Shown piece after piece: positions 35,544 to 46,138 of a stretch of DNA of 47,885 nucleotides. The DNA is from Diplocarpon mali (Eukaryota; Ascomycota; Leotiomycetes; Helotiales; Drepanopezizaceae): the NCBI GenBank assembly GCA_024741835.1, contig JAENRP010000229.1, positions 1-47,885 on the forward strand, written 5' to 3'. Every line of letters begins with the position of its first letter. Position 1 is the stretch's first letter. The position numbers and the translations under genes are program-made. Under the pieces are notes generated by a model. That model was not told where the DNA came from. It made no database searches and was given only the letters and a program-made list of their open reading frames with translations.

Positions 35544-37251
35544 CTAATCTTTGACGCCCAGAATATCTTCCCATTGCCTCCTCAGCTCCTCCATCTGCGC
35601 CCAGCACTTCCCACCCAGCACCTCAAACTCCTCCCTCTTCTCCCGCGTCAGATCAAGCGCCCCCCTCTTCCTCCCCTTCCTCTTCTGGACCTCAAGCGCA
35701 TCCTCGACCTCCCCGTTCCATCCCCATCCCGGAACCTCCGTCTTCATTACCCGATCCTCCCCGTGGCTATCGGTCGCCGAGCCCCACTTTGTCTTCTTCA
35801 GCCCGCCGCCTTCGGCATCGTTCAGCTCCTCGGCGTCGGTGAGAGCGAGCCAGACGGGTGCTACGGCAGCTTTGTAGGGTTCGATGGGGTGCCAGGGGCT
35901 GCCCATCCATCTAGCGAACAGGAAGACGAACTTATAGATGAAGACCAGGAGAGCGGGGAGGGGCATGATTTCAGAGGCAAAAATCCCTGGGTGTGTGAGG
36001 TATACCTGCGGCTTGACCAAAGTCGCCTCTTCTCCTGCTGGTTCAGGCTTCGATGTCGCTGTCTTGTAGCCGTCAAAGAACGGTGCCGCTACCCGCTGGG
36101 CAGAAGGGAGGCTCGAGGTCAGAGCAAGGACATCAATGAGCCGTTTCGAGGCTTCGTAAGGCACCGGAGACTCCAAAGCCTGTATATCATCGATAGAGAA
36201 CTTATCGTCCACGGCTTCTATACTACTTACCCAAATGACCTTGCCGGAGGTCTTGGAGGAAGGTGACGCGGTACGAGAAAGCAGCGGCATCAACTCGTGA
36301 GCTAGGATGTAATGCCCAAATACATTTGAGCAAAAGACCTCGCCCAAAGGCGGCGGCTCGTCTGACTCCTGGTTCTCGAGCAAAGGCTGTCGAGCCTTGT
36401 CCGATGATCCGCTTGGGTTCTTCACCAGAGCCCCTAGGCTCGATCGTTTGTACCGTGGCCATGTGACCGCCTCCACAGTATCGAACAGTACCGTCCTGAC
36501 AGCGAGTGGCCAGTCCAGGCCAACCCAGCCGCCAATCCCCGCGCTGAGTATGATCACATCCAGTCTGGGTATCCGTAACCCACTGAGACCCCAGCCCCAT
36601 GATCTCTGCGAGCCAGTGGACCCTGGCTGTTGGCTCAGAGCCCATCTATCCTGCTTCACATCCGGCGTGTAGCTCGCGGTTCCGGGTGAGCCGTGGGGGA
36701 GCTTGCCGCCATCCATCGTAGTCGCATCCGGGCTGCCCACTGTGCCATTGACCAACTGATCTGCCAGCTTGTAAACACTGCGCAGGTCACACAGATCGAC
36801 CTCGGCCCCGAGCAAATGTACTCTCCGCACCTGGTCCTCCCACCGGTACCCGTCCCCGCGCTCCTTGGCTCGCACCTTTTGCTCTTTGGCCCATGCCGAG
36901 TACTCGACCAGCCGTCGCAGGTGGGCGCGGAGCCGAGAGATCGTAAACCGCGTCTTGATCGGCGACCGTGTGCATAGCACGAGTATCAGGTGCTTGCCTG
37001 GGGATGTCGAGGCCGAGGTGAAGAACTCGTCGATGAGGCGGGACGCGATTGCAAAGCCTAGACCGCTGGTAAGCCGATTAGTCCAGCTCGCTGCACACAC
37101 GTCCAAGGGCCGACCGGGAGAGAGAGTCAGGGAGCGCTGCAGGCTGTGGACCTTGAGTCTGGAGGTGTCCCAGTTCGTGCTCGTACCTATTTGCGCCAGT
37201 GACCAGTGCGAAGAGCTGGCTATCGCTCGTCTCCCACGGTGGCAACCCCAT
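35544..37251 (-). CDS. erg27: 3-ketosteroid reductase Erg27 (SDR family)
   Basis: Exons 37251-37187 and 37065-35544, separated by a 121 nt intron, give 528 residues. The start MGLPPWETSDSQLFALVTGAN joins to SGLGFAIASRLIDEF, forming the cofactor motif TGANSGLG (18-25). Further SDR signatures are DVIILSAGIGG (about 191-201), Asn269 in CSNVFGHYILAHELMPLL, WVSSIEAVDD (Ser302/303) and the catalytic YEASK (Tyr325, Lys329). SNVFGHY and the length beyond 500 residues point to Erg27 of filamentous fungi rather than a generic SDR. The extra length lies partly in a Gly/Ser/Pro-rich insert at about 130-185 and a charged C-terminus. Erg27 reduces the C3 ketone during C4 demethylation of sterols with Erg25 and Erg26 at the ER and is the target of fenhexamid-type compounds. 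The first exon is only 65 nt. Confidence 0.93.
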
Positions 37252-37795
37252 GATTCCTGCCGCGCGGTATTCCAGGTCTGTCGAGGTTGAGTCGCGGGAC
37301 AGACGAGGGCAGCGAGGCCGTGGACCTGGAGCGTCGTGGTGGTATAGGAGGTTTCTGGTGCTTTTTGTGGGGCCCGGGGCGGCTATGCCGCTTCGGGAAG
37401 CAGTTCCAGACCTCGAAAAGGCCCCGGCCTTCTTATCCTCACTTTATTCCGCGGTCTAGTTGAAGCGTGAGGCCTGTATTCTAGAGCTGCAGCCAGTGTC
37501 TGTCTTGCGCGCACTGTGTTTCTCAAGGCTCTGTATTGCTGAGTGGAAGTCACCGGCGCAGCGATTTTGGGAAGGGAAGCAGATGAGAGACTGGATGGAG
37601 ATCTGAGAGCTAGTCATGGTGGCCCATCGTAAGCTGCATATTGTCTGTGATTTATACCCAGCGCGACGCTAGCAAATAATCTACCCTTGCAATGCGTGGC
37701 CATTATCCTGTCCCTTGATCTTTTCTCTAGCGGTCTTTATGGATGCCAACTTGAAAAAATCACGTGCTACGGTAAGTATTGACACGGAGAAATCT
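37252..37795. promoter_or_regulatory. Spacer between MFS gene and erg27
   Basis: A 544 bp tandem spacer on the minus strand, containing the erg27 promoter and the 3' end of the transporter gene. I did not identify a convincing sterol-response element or core promoter motif. Confidence 0.45.
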
Positions 37796-39799
37796 TTACT
37801 TCCCACCATCAACCGATTTCTCCAAGCCCGCCTGCCTCTTGCCCTCCTCTGCAATAGCCAACCTGCCCCTCCTCTCATTTCTCCATCTCTGCCCATGAAA
37901 CCACTCGACTACCAGCAGCGGACTACACGCCGCAGTAATAGCCGCGAACATCGCAAACGTCGCGCCCTCGCCGATACTGTCAATGACCGGTTGCACGGCC
38001 GCCACGCCAGCGGCACCGACCGAGCAGCGCATCAGATTATTTACCGCGGTAGCAGAGGCCGATGCCCCAGGATACAAGTCGATGACCAGAGCGCTGTTCA
38101 GCGAGAAGACAGCGGTAGCGGTGTACGCAATGAAGAATTGCAAGAGGAGCGGAAGGGCGATGGCGTTGAGCTTTAGTGAGAACCCGTACAAAAACGTGGT
38201 CATGACGAAGACTACGACGATCCACCACATGTTTCGCATCCTAGATTTCTCAATGGGGAAATCGGAGAGCTCTTTCTTGTTCAGGGGCGTGTTGGGGTTG
38301 ATGCCATGCTCCTGGCGGTATTTGCTCTCGATGGTCTTGTAGTCGTAATCCATCAGGTAGCCTGTGAGGTACGAGCCAGCAACGCATCCAGCGCCGTTCG
38401 GAAGGAAGACGAAGCCAACTTGGAGATCGTTGAGGCCGAAGCGGGTTTGGAAAAGTGCCGTGGTGCTGGACGTTACCATGGACCATACCGTGTAGACTAC
38501 CGAGCCGAAGAAGAGGGTGATGAAGACGTCTTTCTCCAAGAGGAATCTGAGCGGTGCGACGACGCTCGATACAGTGACTTTCTTGCGCGGGGCTGAATCT
38601 TGAACGCGTCGTGAAGGAGATATCTCGTTAAAGTGGTAGATGAGTGGTCGATGGATGGATGTGAGGCGGACCGTGCCGTTCCCTGCGATCGTCCGCAGGG
38701 TCTCAGGGAGGAGAAGGATGACGAGGAAGAGGGTAAGTGCTCCCAAGCCGAAGAGAAACCAAAAGATAGCATGCCACCCGAGGTATTGTGAGATGAGACC
38801 GCCGAACACTGGGCCGATTGACTGCCCAAGCATGCGGACTGAGATGTCAGCAGCCGTCTCGATTTCGAGAGCCGCCGAGACTCACTGCCTCCAAAAACTC
38901 CAATCAAGCCACCCCGTTCTCGAGCGGTCGTAATATCTCCGATAACACCGGCCCCTAGACTTGAGCTTAGAGGATACGTTCGAAAACGGACAAGAACCTA
39001 CCAACGGAGATTGTAGCAGCACTACCAGCCGCTTGCATTGCTCGAAACACCATCAAGGTGGTGAGATTGTCGCTAAAAGCAAGTCCCACATTGGCGACAA
39101 GATATACAGTAAATGTACCTACAATGCTATCAGTACCAGCAGACGCGAGGCTTGGTATCGCGGACCTACGAACGTGACACGTCTTCCTTTCGTATCAGAC
39201 AACGGACCCCAGAATGATGGTGCGAGTCCTTGGACGACCATATAGACGGTAACAGTAAGGCTGACAACCGACAGACTGACCCTAAGATCCTAAAAGGTCA
39301 CCAGGCAGCCCAAGATAACCGCGGAAAGGCTTACTTTAGCAATGTTTCCAAGAGCCGGGAAGTAAATATTGCTAGAGAGCGGCGAGAACAGGCCGGCCAG
39401 GGAGACAATATAGACGAGTTGTTTCTTCCTGGCAAGCGAAAACACGTGGTATGGAGGTTCGGGAAGATCCTTCTCCACGCTGTATGCAGATGTAGTTGAA
39501 GGGCGACTGCCATCTCTCGAGTTCCGAGGCGTGCTCTCGTTGCTGTGCTGCAAATCCCCTGGGGAAGAGTCGCGTTTCGGTGATTGAATGATTCCAGGGC
39601 TTTCGAAATTGTAGAAGTCGGCCAAGACCAGTATGCTCTGTCTGTTTCTTCCATTGGCGAAGTTCTCGCTCTTGGCTCGTCGTGTTGGCAACGAGGTGTA
39701 AGAAAGGCGCGGTGGACTGTCCTGGCCGATCACTAGTTTGTTTTCCGGAGACGACAGGCTTTCCGCATTGTGCGTAGGAGCAGGGAGTGGCGTAGACAT
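37796..39799 (-). CDS. MFS transporter, DHA1 (drug:H+ antiporter) type
   Basis: Exons 39799-39335, 39289-39166, 39118-39002, 38954-38886 and 38838-37796 give 605 residues. About 120 hydrophilic residues precede the first membrane span (KKQLVYIVSLAGLFSPLSSN). IYFPALGNIAKDLRVS, motif A GPLSDTKGRR (183-192) and the antiporter motif C GQSIGPVFGG (263-272) are characteristic of DHA1 with 12 spans. A cytosolic loop lies between halves (about 310-350), then VVYTVWSMVTSSTTALFQ and LNDLQVGFVFLPNGAGCVAG. The closest named relatives I would expect are Qdr/Aqr-type multidrug or organic acid exporters; the substrate cannot be read from sequence. The start is the first ATG at 39799; introns are 45-47 nt. 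It lies directly downstream of erg27 on the same strand, but nothing shows co-regulation. Confidence 0.92.
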
Positions 39800-42454
39800 G
39801 CTGCCAGTATGCACGGTTTAACAATCAAAGCAATAAAACACCGCGGCTACAGTCTGGAAAGGCAGTTCCTGCTGTGTGGGCTTCCATCAGAGCTCACTCC
39901 TGAGGGCTCGGAAAATATAGAAGCTCGAGAACGGGAACCCGGAAGTGAAACCGGAATCCCAGGCCCTAGGTCAATAAAGCTGCAATGATGAAATGGTCGA
40001 TGAACTTATCAGGCTCTTGCGAGGAGAGAAAGGTACACCACAGGCAATAAGGGCTAGCAGATCCCTTATAGATATACAGGTCTCCAAACTAGATCTACCC
40101 GAGGCCACGCCGGAAACAACTCGCTGGCCTCTGCATGCTTTCCCGTGTTCATTTCACCAAGCATAAGAAGGGTTGAATGGTCGAGTACGGTCACTTGACA
40201 GGCTGAAACTCAGCATCGACCCTGCGGTGAAGCTCTAACCAGCTAGTAAACATTTCGGCTGATAGTATGACTATTCCAAGAACACACGGGATATGAATTC
40301 CTTCCAATGCAACGAACATGATGGCATCTTCGAGATAGAAACCATACCCGCAAAAGAACTGCAGATGCCTACCAAGACATGACTGGCAAGATGAAGCTGA
40401 TGACTTTGGGCTCTCCTCACTTGCTGAGAGTCCCTGTGACTGCGCTCTCTTCTGACCCACGGGCCGTTGCTCATGCCCAAGACAGGTCAACGACAACAAG
40501 ACAAGCCGAGATTCGAGTACGAAAGCGCCTGGGAGTACAAGTCCGATGTCCAGAGTTCTCTGGAAACCCATCCGCGGCGGGGGAGGCGACAGTTGCGAGC
40601 AGAAAACGAGGCCGGCGAGACAGCAGCCAGGCTAGGGGGTGACCAACTGGTCTCCCAGTGACAGTCTGCTTGAGGATCTGTGGCTCGAAGAAGCGCAGAC
40701 CCGCGACGCCGCGACAGCAGTCCCTGCTGTCGCGTTTCGGTCCCCCGAGGCGACGACGCTGCAAGCTTGAAACAGGGCTCGATGCACGTGCGTGAAGCTC
40801 ATCAGAGCCTCAGATCTGTCGCATAGCATGTCACTGCCGAGAGCCGGGACAAATGATGGATACGTGCCGAGCAGGGGGTTCTCCATGTTGAAGCGACCGT
40901 GATGTTCTTTCGGACGATCTGACTCGTGTTTGTGCAGTTCACGTCGGGACGTCTGATCATCACGATCGAGGTGAGAATACCCCAGAGGGATACACACGAA
41001 GGTTGGAATCACCGATAACAGAATACTCGGACCCACACGAGCGCACGGAAGAGTACCACGAGAGGTGTTGGTGTTGGTATTGGTGTTGGTATTGGTATTG
41101 GTATTGGTATTGATGTTGGTGTTGGTGTTGGTGTTGGTGTTGGTGTTGGTGTTGCTGCTGGGGTCGCCAGTTCACAATAGAGCACAGGGCACCGACGCTC
41201 CTCCAAACAATTGTCCGAAATGACCTTGGCGTCTATCTGTCTATCTATCTGCTGACCAAACTTACCTGTCAGTCGGACGTGTGCCAGACCCCGAAGATCT
41301 CTCTCCCTCTCTACCCCTCTCCCTCCCCCCTCCCCTGCCAGCGACCTACATATTCGAATTCCACCCCAGCGACTCCCACCATCCCCCCCAAGCACTGACC
41401 AGAGAGTACACGGGCTGCGAGGGAGAACAAGGGCGGGGCCACGGCGGAGGACGCGGAGGAGATCCGGCCCCGACATCTCCCCCCCCCCCTCTCCCCCGTC
41501 GGCTTTCGATCGCTCTCGCCGGCGCCGCGGGGAGGGGGGGGGAAAAGTGAGACGCCGGGCCAGGTCTTCGCAGCGTTGGTCTTGTTCGCCGTGTCGTTGG
41601 GGGCCGAGCCGGTGGAGCGAGAACTGAGCTCGGTGAGTGAGAGCTGTCGGGATACGGGTCATATGATTGAAGGTCATGTGATTGGTCACATGATAGTAAA
41701 GGCTTGGCACTATTGTATCTACTCTACGCTCTCGAGGAGTAGCTTCGAGAGCAAGCTTTTACAATCGATTATCACCTAACGTATTCGAGAAGGCTTCACC
41801 TGTGCACATCATCACCTAATGTGATACCAACAAGAGCCTCGAGGAACACTCCGCCTGAGAAGTAAGCATACTCGCCGTTCGCCGTCTGGAGATCCGAACT
41901 GGTAACTGGAATGCCCGCGTCTGACCTTTTGGTACGGCCTTTCGTCATGGGACAGGACGTTGGCCTTCAGAAAAGATAACATCATAACGAGCGCAGCCAA
42001 CCGAGAAGAACCTCATTTTCAAAAACATAGGTTCATTATCTAAGGTCATCACTTTCAGATCCATGAGGGTACCCATACATTCAATTGACCGCAAGCAGAA
42101 CCGAGCCAGACCCCGCCGAAGAGCACCAAATATAGCTCTTCCTTTTTATAAGCTCTATACTGCATGCATACAGAGCCACTTCCGACGCCGGTGCATGCAA
42201 AAAAGAAAAAAAAAAAGACTAAGAAAAAGGAACCCGTAAGAGTCGGTTGCACCCTTGTTTGCTTCCGAGGAAAAGAACCTGAAAGGAGTGGAGAAGAATG
42301 CTGCACCGTCCGGTGGTAAAACAACAAGCCCAGCACCAAGGGCTCGCACGAGCAGGGTTCGGTTTGTGAGAAAACGCCGAGATACCACCGGCCGGAGACC
42401 CTCTCCGCCGAGAGGACGTGCGTTGCCGGAGTGGAAAGAATCGTGATGTTGATT
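39800..42454. other. 2.7 kb spacer between MFS gene and mpg1
   Basis: No gene recognised. It holds a GTTGGT-type hexamer array (41069-41156), a GC-rich pyrimidine/purine block at 41290-41550 with runs of 11 C (41479-41489) and 9 G (41534-41542), short GGTCATATGATTGAAGGTCA-like dispersed words near 41660, and an A-rich tract at 42199-42229. It should include the transporter promoter and the mpg1 3' end. Confidence 0.5.
41069..41156 (+). repeat. GTTGGT/ATTGGT hexanucleotide array
   Basis: About 14 tandem six-base units alternate between GTTGGT and ATTGGT in blocks, ending in GTTGCTGCTGG. On the minus strand one frame reads alternating Thr-Pro and Ile-Pro, but that frame continues into unrelated low-complexity sequence, so I treat the array as non-coding. 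Confidence 0.92.
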
Positions 42455-43754
42455 TTACATGATGATAGCCGGTACATCCACATTGACTTTTATACTCTTG
42501 TGAGGCAGGATGCTCCCTCCATTGACGTAGATCTCGTCGCCGATGGTAACGTCGTCTCCGAGGACACTGACGTTCTCCAAGCGCGCCCATTTGCCTACGG
42601 TAGAGTTCCAGCCGACAATGGTGCTCTTGACCCAGGCATGGTCCTTGACCTTGGATCCGGCGAGGATGACACAGCGCTGTAGGCGGACGCCGTCGCCGAT
42701 CACGGCGTCTGGGCCGATTGTGACGTTGGGCCCGATTCTGCAGTTCTTGCCGATCTTCGCCGAGGGGTCGATCAAGACATTGCCACCGTGGACGTATGGT
42801 AGGCTAGAGGGGGCGAGGAGCTTTGAGCCCTTCTTCGTGAGAGACGAGAGGTAGAGGCAGGTTCCGGAGATGAAATCCTTGGGTTGTCCCACGTCCATCC
42901 AGAAGCCCTCCAGGTCGAAGGAGTGCAGCTGTCCGTCTGCGCAGATGGCTGGGAAGGTCTCCTGCTCAATGGAGGTCGGGCGCAACTCAATCCGCTTGAG
43001 CACGCTCGGGTTCAGGATGTAGATGCCGGCATTGATTCGGTTCCCGACGAACTCGACGGGCTTCTCGACGAATCGGTCGATCCGCGAGGCGTGATTGGGC
43101 TTGTGGACAACCACCCCGTATTTCGAGGGCTCCTCGACCTTGGTGACTACGATCGTCCCCTCATCGCCGTGCGCCTTGTGGAAGGCGGCGAGATCCGCAA
43201 AAGGGTACTCGCAGATCACGTCGGAGTTGAGGACGAAGAAGGGGGTATCGTCCTTTCCGAGGATTGACTCGGCGAGCTTGAGGGGGCCGGCGGTGCCGAG
43301 GGGTTCCGACTCGATCGAGAAGGTGATTTTGATGTTGAACTTGGACTCGTACTGCCGGGCCAGATCATCAGCGTCTGCAGTCGGTCACGGGGGGGGGACA
43401 GAGGTGGCTCACTTCCGCCAGATGCTTCTCCATGATCTCGGGGCGGTAGTTTACAGCCAGCACGATATCGGTCACGCCCGCAGCTGCCAGAGCCTCAACC
43501 TGGTGCAGAATCATAGGCTTGTTGCCGAACTCGACCAACGGCTTCGGGAGGGTGAGGGTCTACATCTGCGTCAGTGAGTGAAGGGGTGGTGCCCGCGGTC
43601 GGGATTCGAGGACTCGAGGGATTCTGGAGGTCAGGGGCAAACGTACGAGGGGGCGGAGACGGGTGCCGAAGCCACCCACGAGAATGAGAGCTGTGTGCAA
43701 GGTCAGCAGATACGCTCGAGCACCCAGTCTGCCGGCGCCAAACCTACCCTTCAT
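42455..43754 (-). CDS. mpg1: GDP-mannose pyrophosphorylase (mannose-1-phosphate guanylyltransferase)
   Basis: Exons 43754-43748 (7 nt), 43690-43647, 43559-43413 and 43351-42455 give 364 residues, close to yeast Psa1 (361). The joined N-terminus [20 protein letters not shown] carries the nucleotidyltransferase signature GGxGTRLRPL (8-17), followed by [14 protein letters not shown]. Further hallmarks are [42 protein letters not shown] and [18 protein letters not shown]-terminal left-handed beta helix of hexapeptide repeats ([20 protein letters not shown]) ends in NVDVPAIIM. The cytosolic enzyme makes GDP-mannose for N- and O-glycosylation, GPI anchors and wall mannan. The first exon contains only ATGAAG plus one base. 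Intron 3 includes a nine-G run (43389-43397 on the plus strand). Confidence 0.96.
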
Positions 43755-44763
43755 CGTGGGAGAAGTGAGGATTGCTGCTGTGCAGAGGGTGCGGTTCGAG
43801 AGGGCCGTCGGGATCCCGCGGACAGGATGTGCGTGAGTCGAGATTCCGTGCACCGGCAGAAAGAGAGGACTCTGAAAGCTGGGGGGACGGTCTTGTCCCT
43901 TCCGAAGATGCGGTTCCGAGATGAATTGCTGGTCAGCGAGCGTCGTGCGAAACGAGATGCCGTTGTTGTGTGCGCGGTGTCAAAGATTTAAAGTAGCTGC
44001 GATGTGCAGGGAGGACAATTTTGGTTCCCCGAGGCGACCCAGAATAATTCTTGTTTAGCCTTTCCGGCTGCTAGCCCCTTTTTCCCCTCAGGCGAGGCTG
44101 GCAGGGGACGAAGACAGATGCAATTTGCGCGCCAGGTTGCAGGAAGCAGATGAGAGGGTTCCCCCGTTTTGGGAGCGAAAGAAGGGGTTTGAGGTTGATT
44201 GCAACGGCCGGTCTCCGACAGGGGACGGCGGCGCTGGACGGCAATTCTGTTCGATCGGGTACTGGACCGGCCGCTCCAGAACGGTCAGCTGCTTCGCGCG
44301 CGCACCCAACATGAATGTGAAGAGACAAGAGCAGCTTGTGCGTGCTCTCGTGCAACTCGCCCTCTTTTTTGCCGTTGCGTTGCTTCTTCCACGCAACCGG
44401 ACGAGGGGTTTTCCCTGTCGTCGTTGGCGGTGAGGGGGCGTTGTGTGCGCCGAGGAGATGGTACTTTCTCCCACGCCGCTCGGTGGAGATGGGGTTGCCG
44501 GAGATCTCTGGATTTTTTCCTGATTACCCGCCATACCAGATTCCGCCATGCGCACCACCAACAGGATCCCATTGTCGAGAGGGGTCCAGACCGGGTGCTC
44601 GCTTGCTTGCGATTTCCCCCTGGATCCGAACCCCACCAAAAACAACAAACCGTATATTTGGGTCCGATGTCCGGCTCGTCTCGAGTCAGAAGCTGGCTCT
44701 TGCGGTCACCCCCGACCACATACTGGTAGAGACGGCGGCAACGGTCGCGCGACTCTTTCGCAC

Positions 44764-44817
44764 CCAGACGTGGTCAACAGGCTCCAACCAGACGTGGTCA
44801 ACAGGCTCCGACCAGAG
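44764..44817 (+). repeat. 24 bp tandem repeat
   Basis: The unit CCAGACGTGGTCAACAGGCT plus CC(A/G)A occurs at 44764-44787 and again at 44788-44811 with one change, then begins a third time (CCAGAG). It lies about 1 kb upstream of the mpg1 start. Confidence 0.9.
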
Positions 44818-46077
44818 CATATCCTCTGCCCGTGCGGAACGTCACCTCGACCATCCTGACTAGGTTCTCTCGGACCGCTCCCCAGAGAGGGACCGCGGTG
44901 GAGGTCCCGTCCCTCGCTTCTCCTCTACCAAAACCTATTTCCTCGCCGATCAACCAGGATAAGCAGAAGAGGCCAAGAGATCGTTCGCCGCTGAGTTCAG
45001 ATACCCCGAGGGCCTGCTTGGTGTGTTTCCCCCGGCCGGCTCTCTCGATTTCCGCCAGGACTACATGCTGCTGATGGACAGGTCTTCAGAGAATCTCTCG
45101 TCGACAGGGTGCAGGCTATCACCGCTGTTCCTCAACAAAGTCCCACGTAAACAAACATCACCCGCACCCCCTTCCCCCCAACTCCAACTATCTCATCCCA
45201 CACACCCGACCCACTTGCTCTCGCCTCCCCTCATTCGCCTTCTCGCACCAACCAAAACAACATCTCGCTCAATACTAGGACCTGCCCTCGCTGCTCACAC
45301 GCCCTGCTACCCTACCGTGCTCCGCGCAAAGCCCATCACCGCCAGACCCATCTCTGGATCCCACGCCCCGACGGCGCTACTCTGTTCTGGACGTTGGAAT
45401 GCGCAACCGCTGAGGGGTGGGCACGGGAGACCCTTCAGGAGTCGGTAGGATCCTCCGCGAGCCACCGCGGATGCAGCGTACGTGCGGCCCGCCACGGCAA
45501 CTCACCCAACACCCGGACTGTGTCGCCGTCCCCCTCCGATCTGAGGGGGGGAGAGCCGCACTCCGTCCGACGCCCCGGGTTGGTCCAAGTCCGCGCAGAA
45601 ATCAGGGACGCCAGCGCGTACAGTTCTCGGAGGGGAAGGGGAAGAAGAAAGATAGAAATCAAGATCAGAATGAAAAAGAATTGTCAAACGTGAGCAGCTA
45701 GGGGCTCCCGCCACCGCGAGACGTGACAGGCGTGGTGAATCAACACACGCGCGCGAGGACGAGGCAGCTCCCGACCCAGACCAGACCAGACCGAACCGAC
45801 CGAACCGACCGGAACCAGAGATCGCACCATACACCTGACATGACAGATCTCTCCCCCCGACTCCAACGGCCTGCAGTATCTGTCAAGCACATACAGCCGC
45901 GGGCGCCAACCGGTTCCCTCCTCACCGCTCGTGGCCCGGCACCGGGTCGACTGTGGTGTGGACGGATATTCGGCGTGCTGCGTGGGGATATCCTGGTCCT
46001 TGGCAAGGATATATTCATTCACCCTGCCGCTTACTCGGTTGACCTCTGCAGATCATTTGGCCTCCCACGCCTCTGTG

Positions 46078-46138
46078 GGAGAAGGGGAGAAAAAAGAAAA
46101 GAAAAAAGATGGAAAAAAGAAAAAAGAAAAAAAAAAAC
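46078..46138 (+). repeat. Polypurine (A/G) tract
   Basis: About 60 bases almost wholly A and G, with long A runs, followed by CCCCC. Low-complexity, non-coding. Confidence 0.85.

Noticed and set aside
35292..36266. 324-residue plus-strand frame opposite erg27
   Set aside because: The minus-strand frame carries complete SDR motifs, so the plus-strand one is a shadow.
41009..41710. Minus-strand frame with Thr-Pro and Ile-Pro repeats
   Set aside because: It arises from the hexanucleotide array; flanking residues are low-complexity and no start or splice context supports it.
43352..43412. Acceptor at the ACTGCAG just inside mpg1 intron 3, giving a 38 nt intron
   Set aside because: It shifts the frame. 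The later CCGGCAG (exon from 43351) joins HLAE to YESKF in frame and matches the family.
35544..43754. erg27, MFS transporter and mpg1 as a secondary-metabolite or resistance cluster
   Set aside because: No backbone synthase, tailoring enzymes or pathway regulator is present. Erg27 and Mpg1 are housekeeping, and same-strand order alone is weak evidence.
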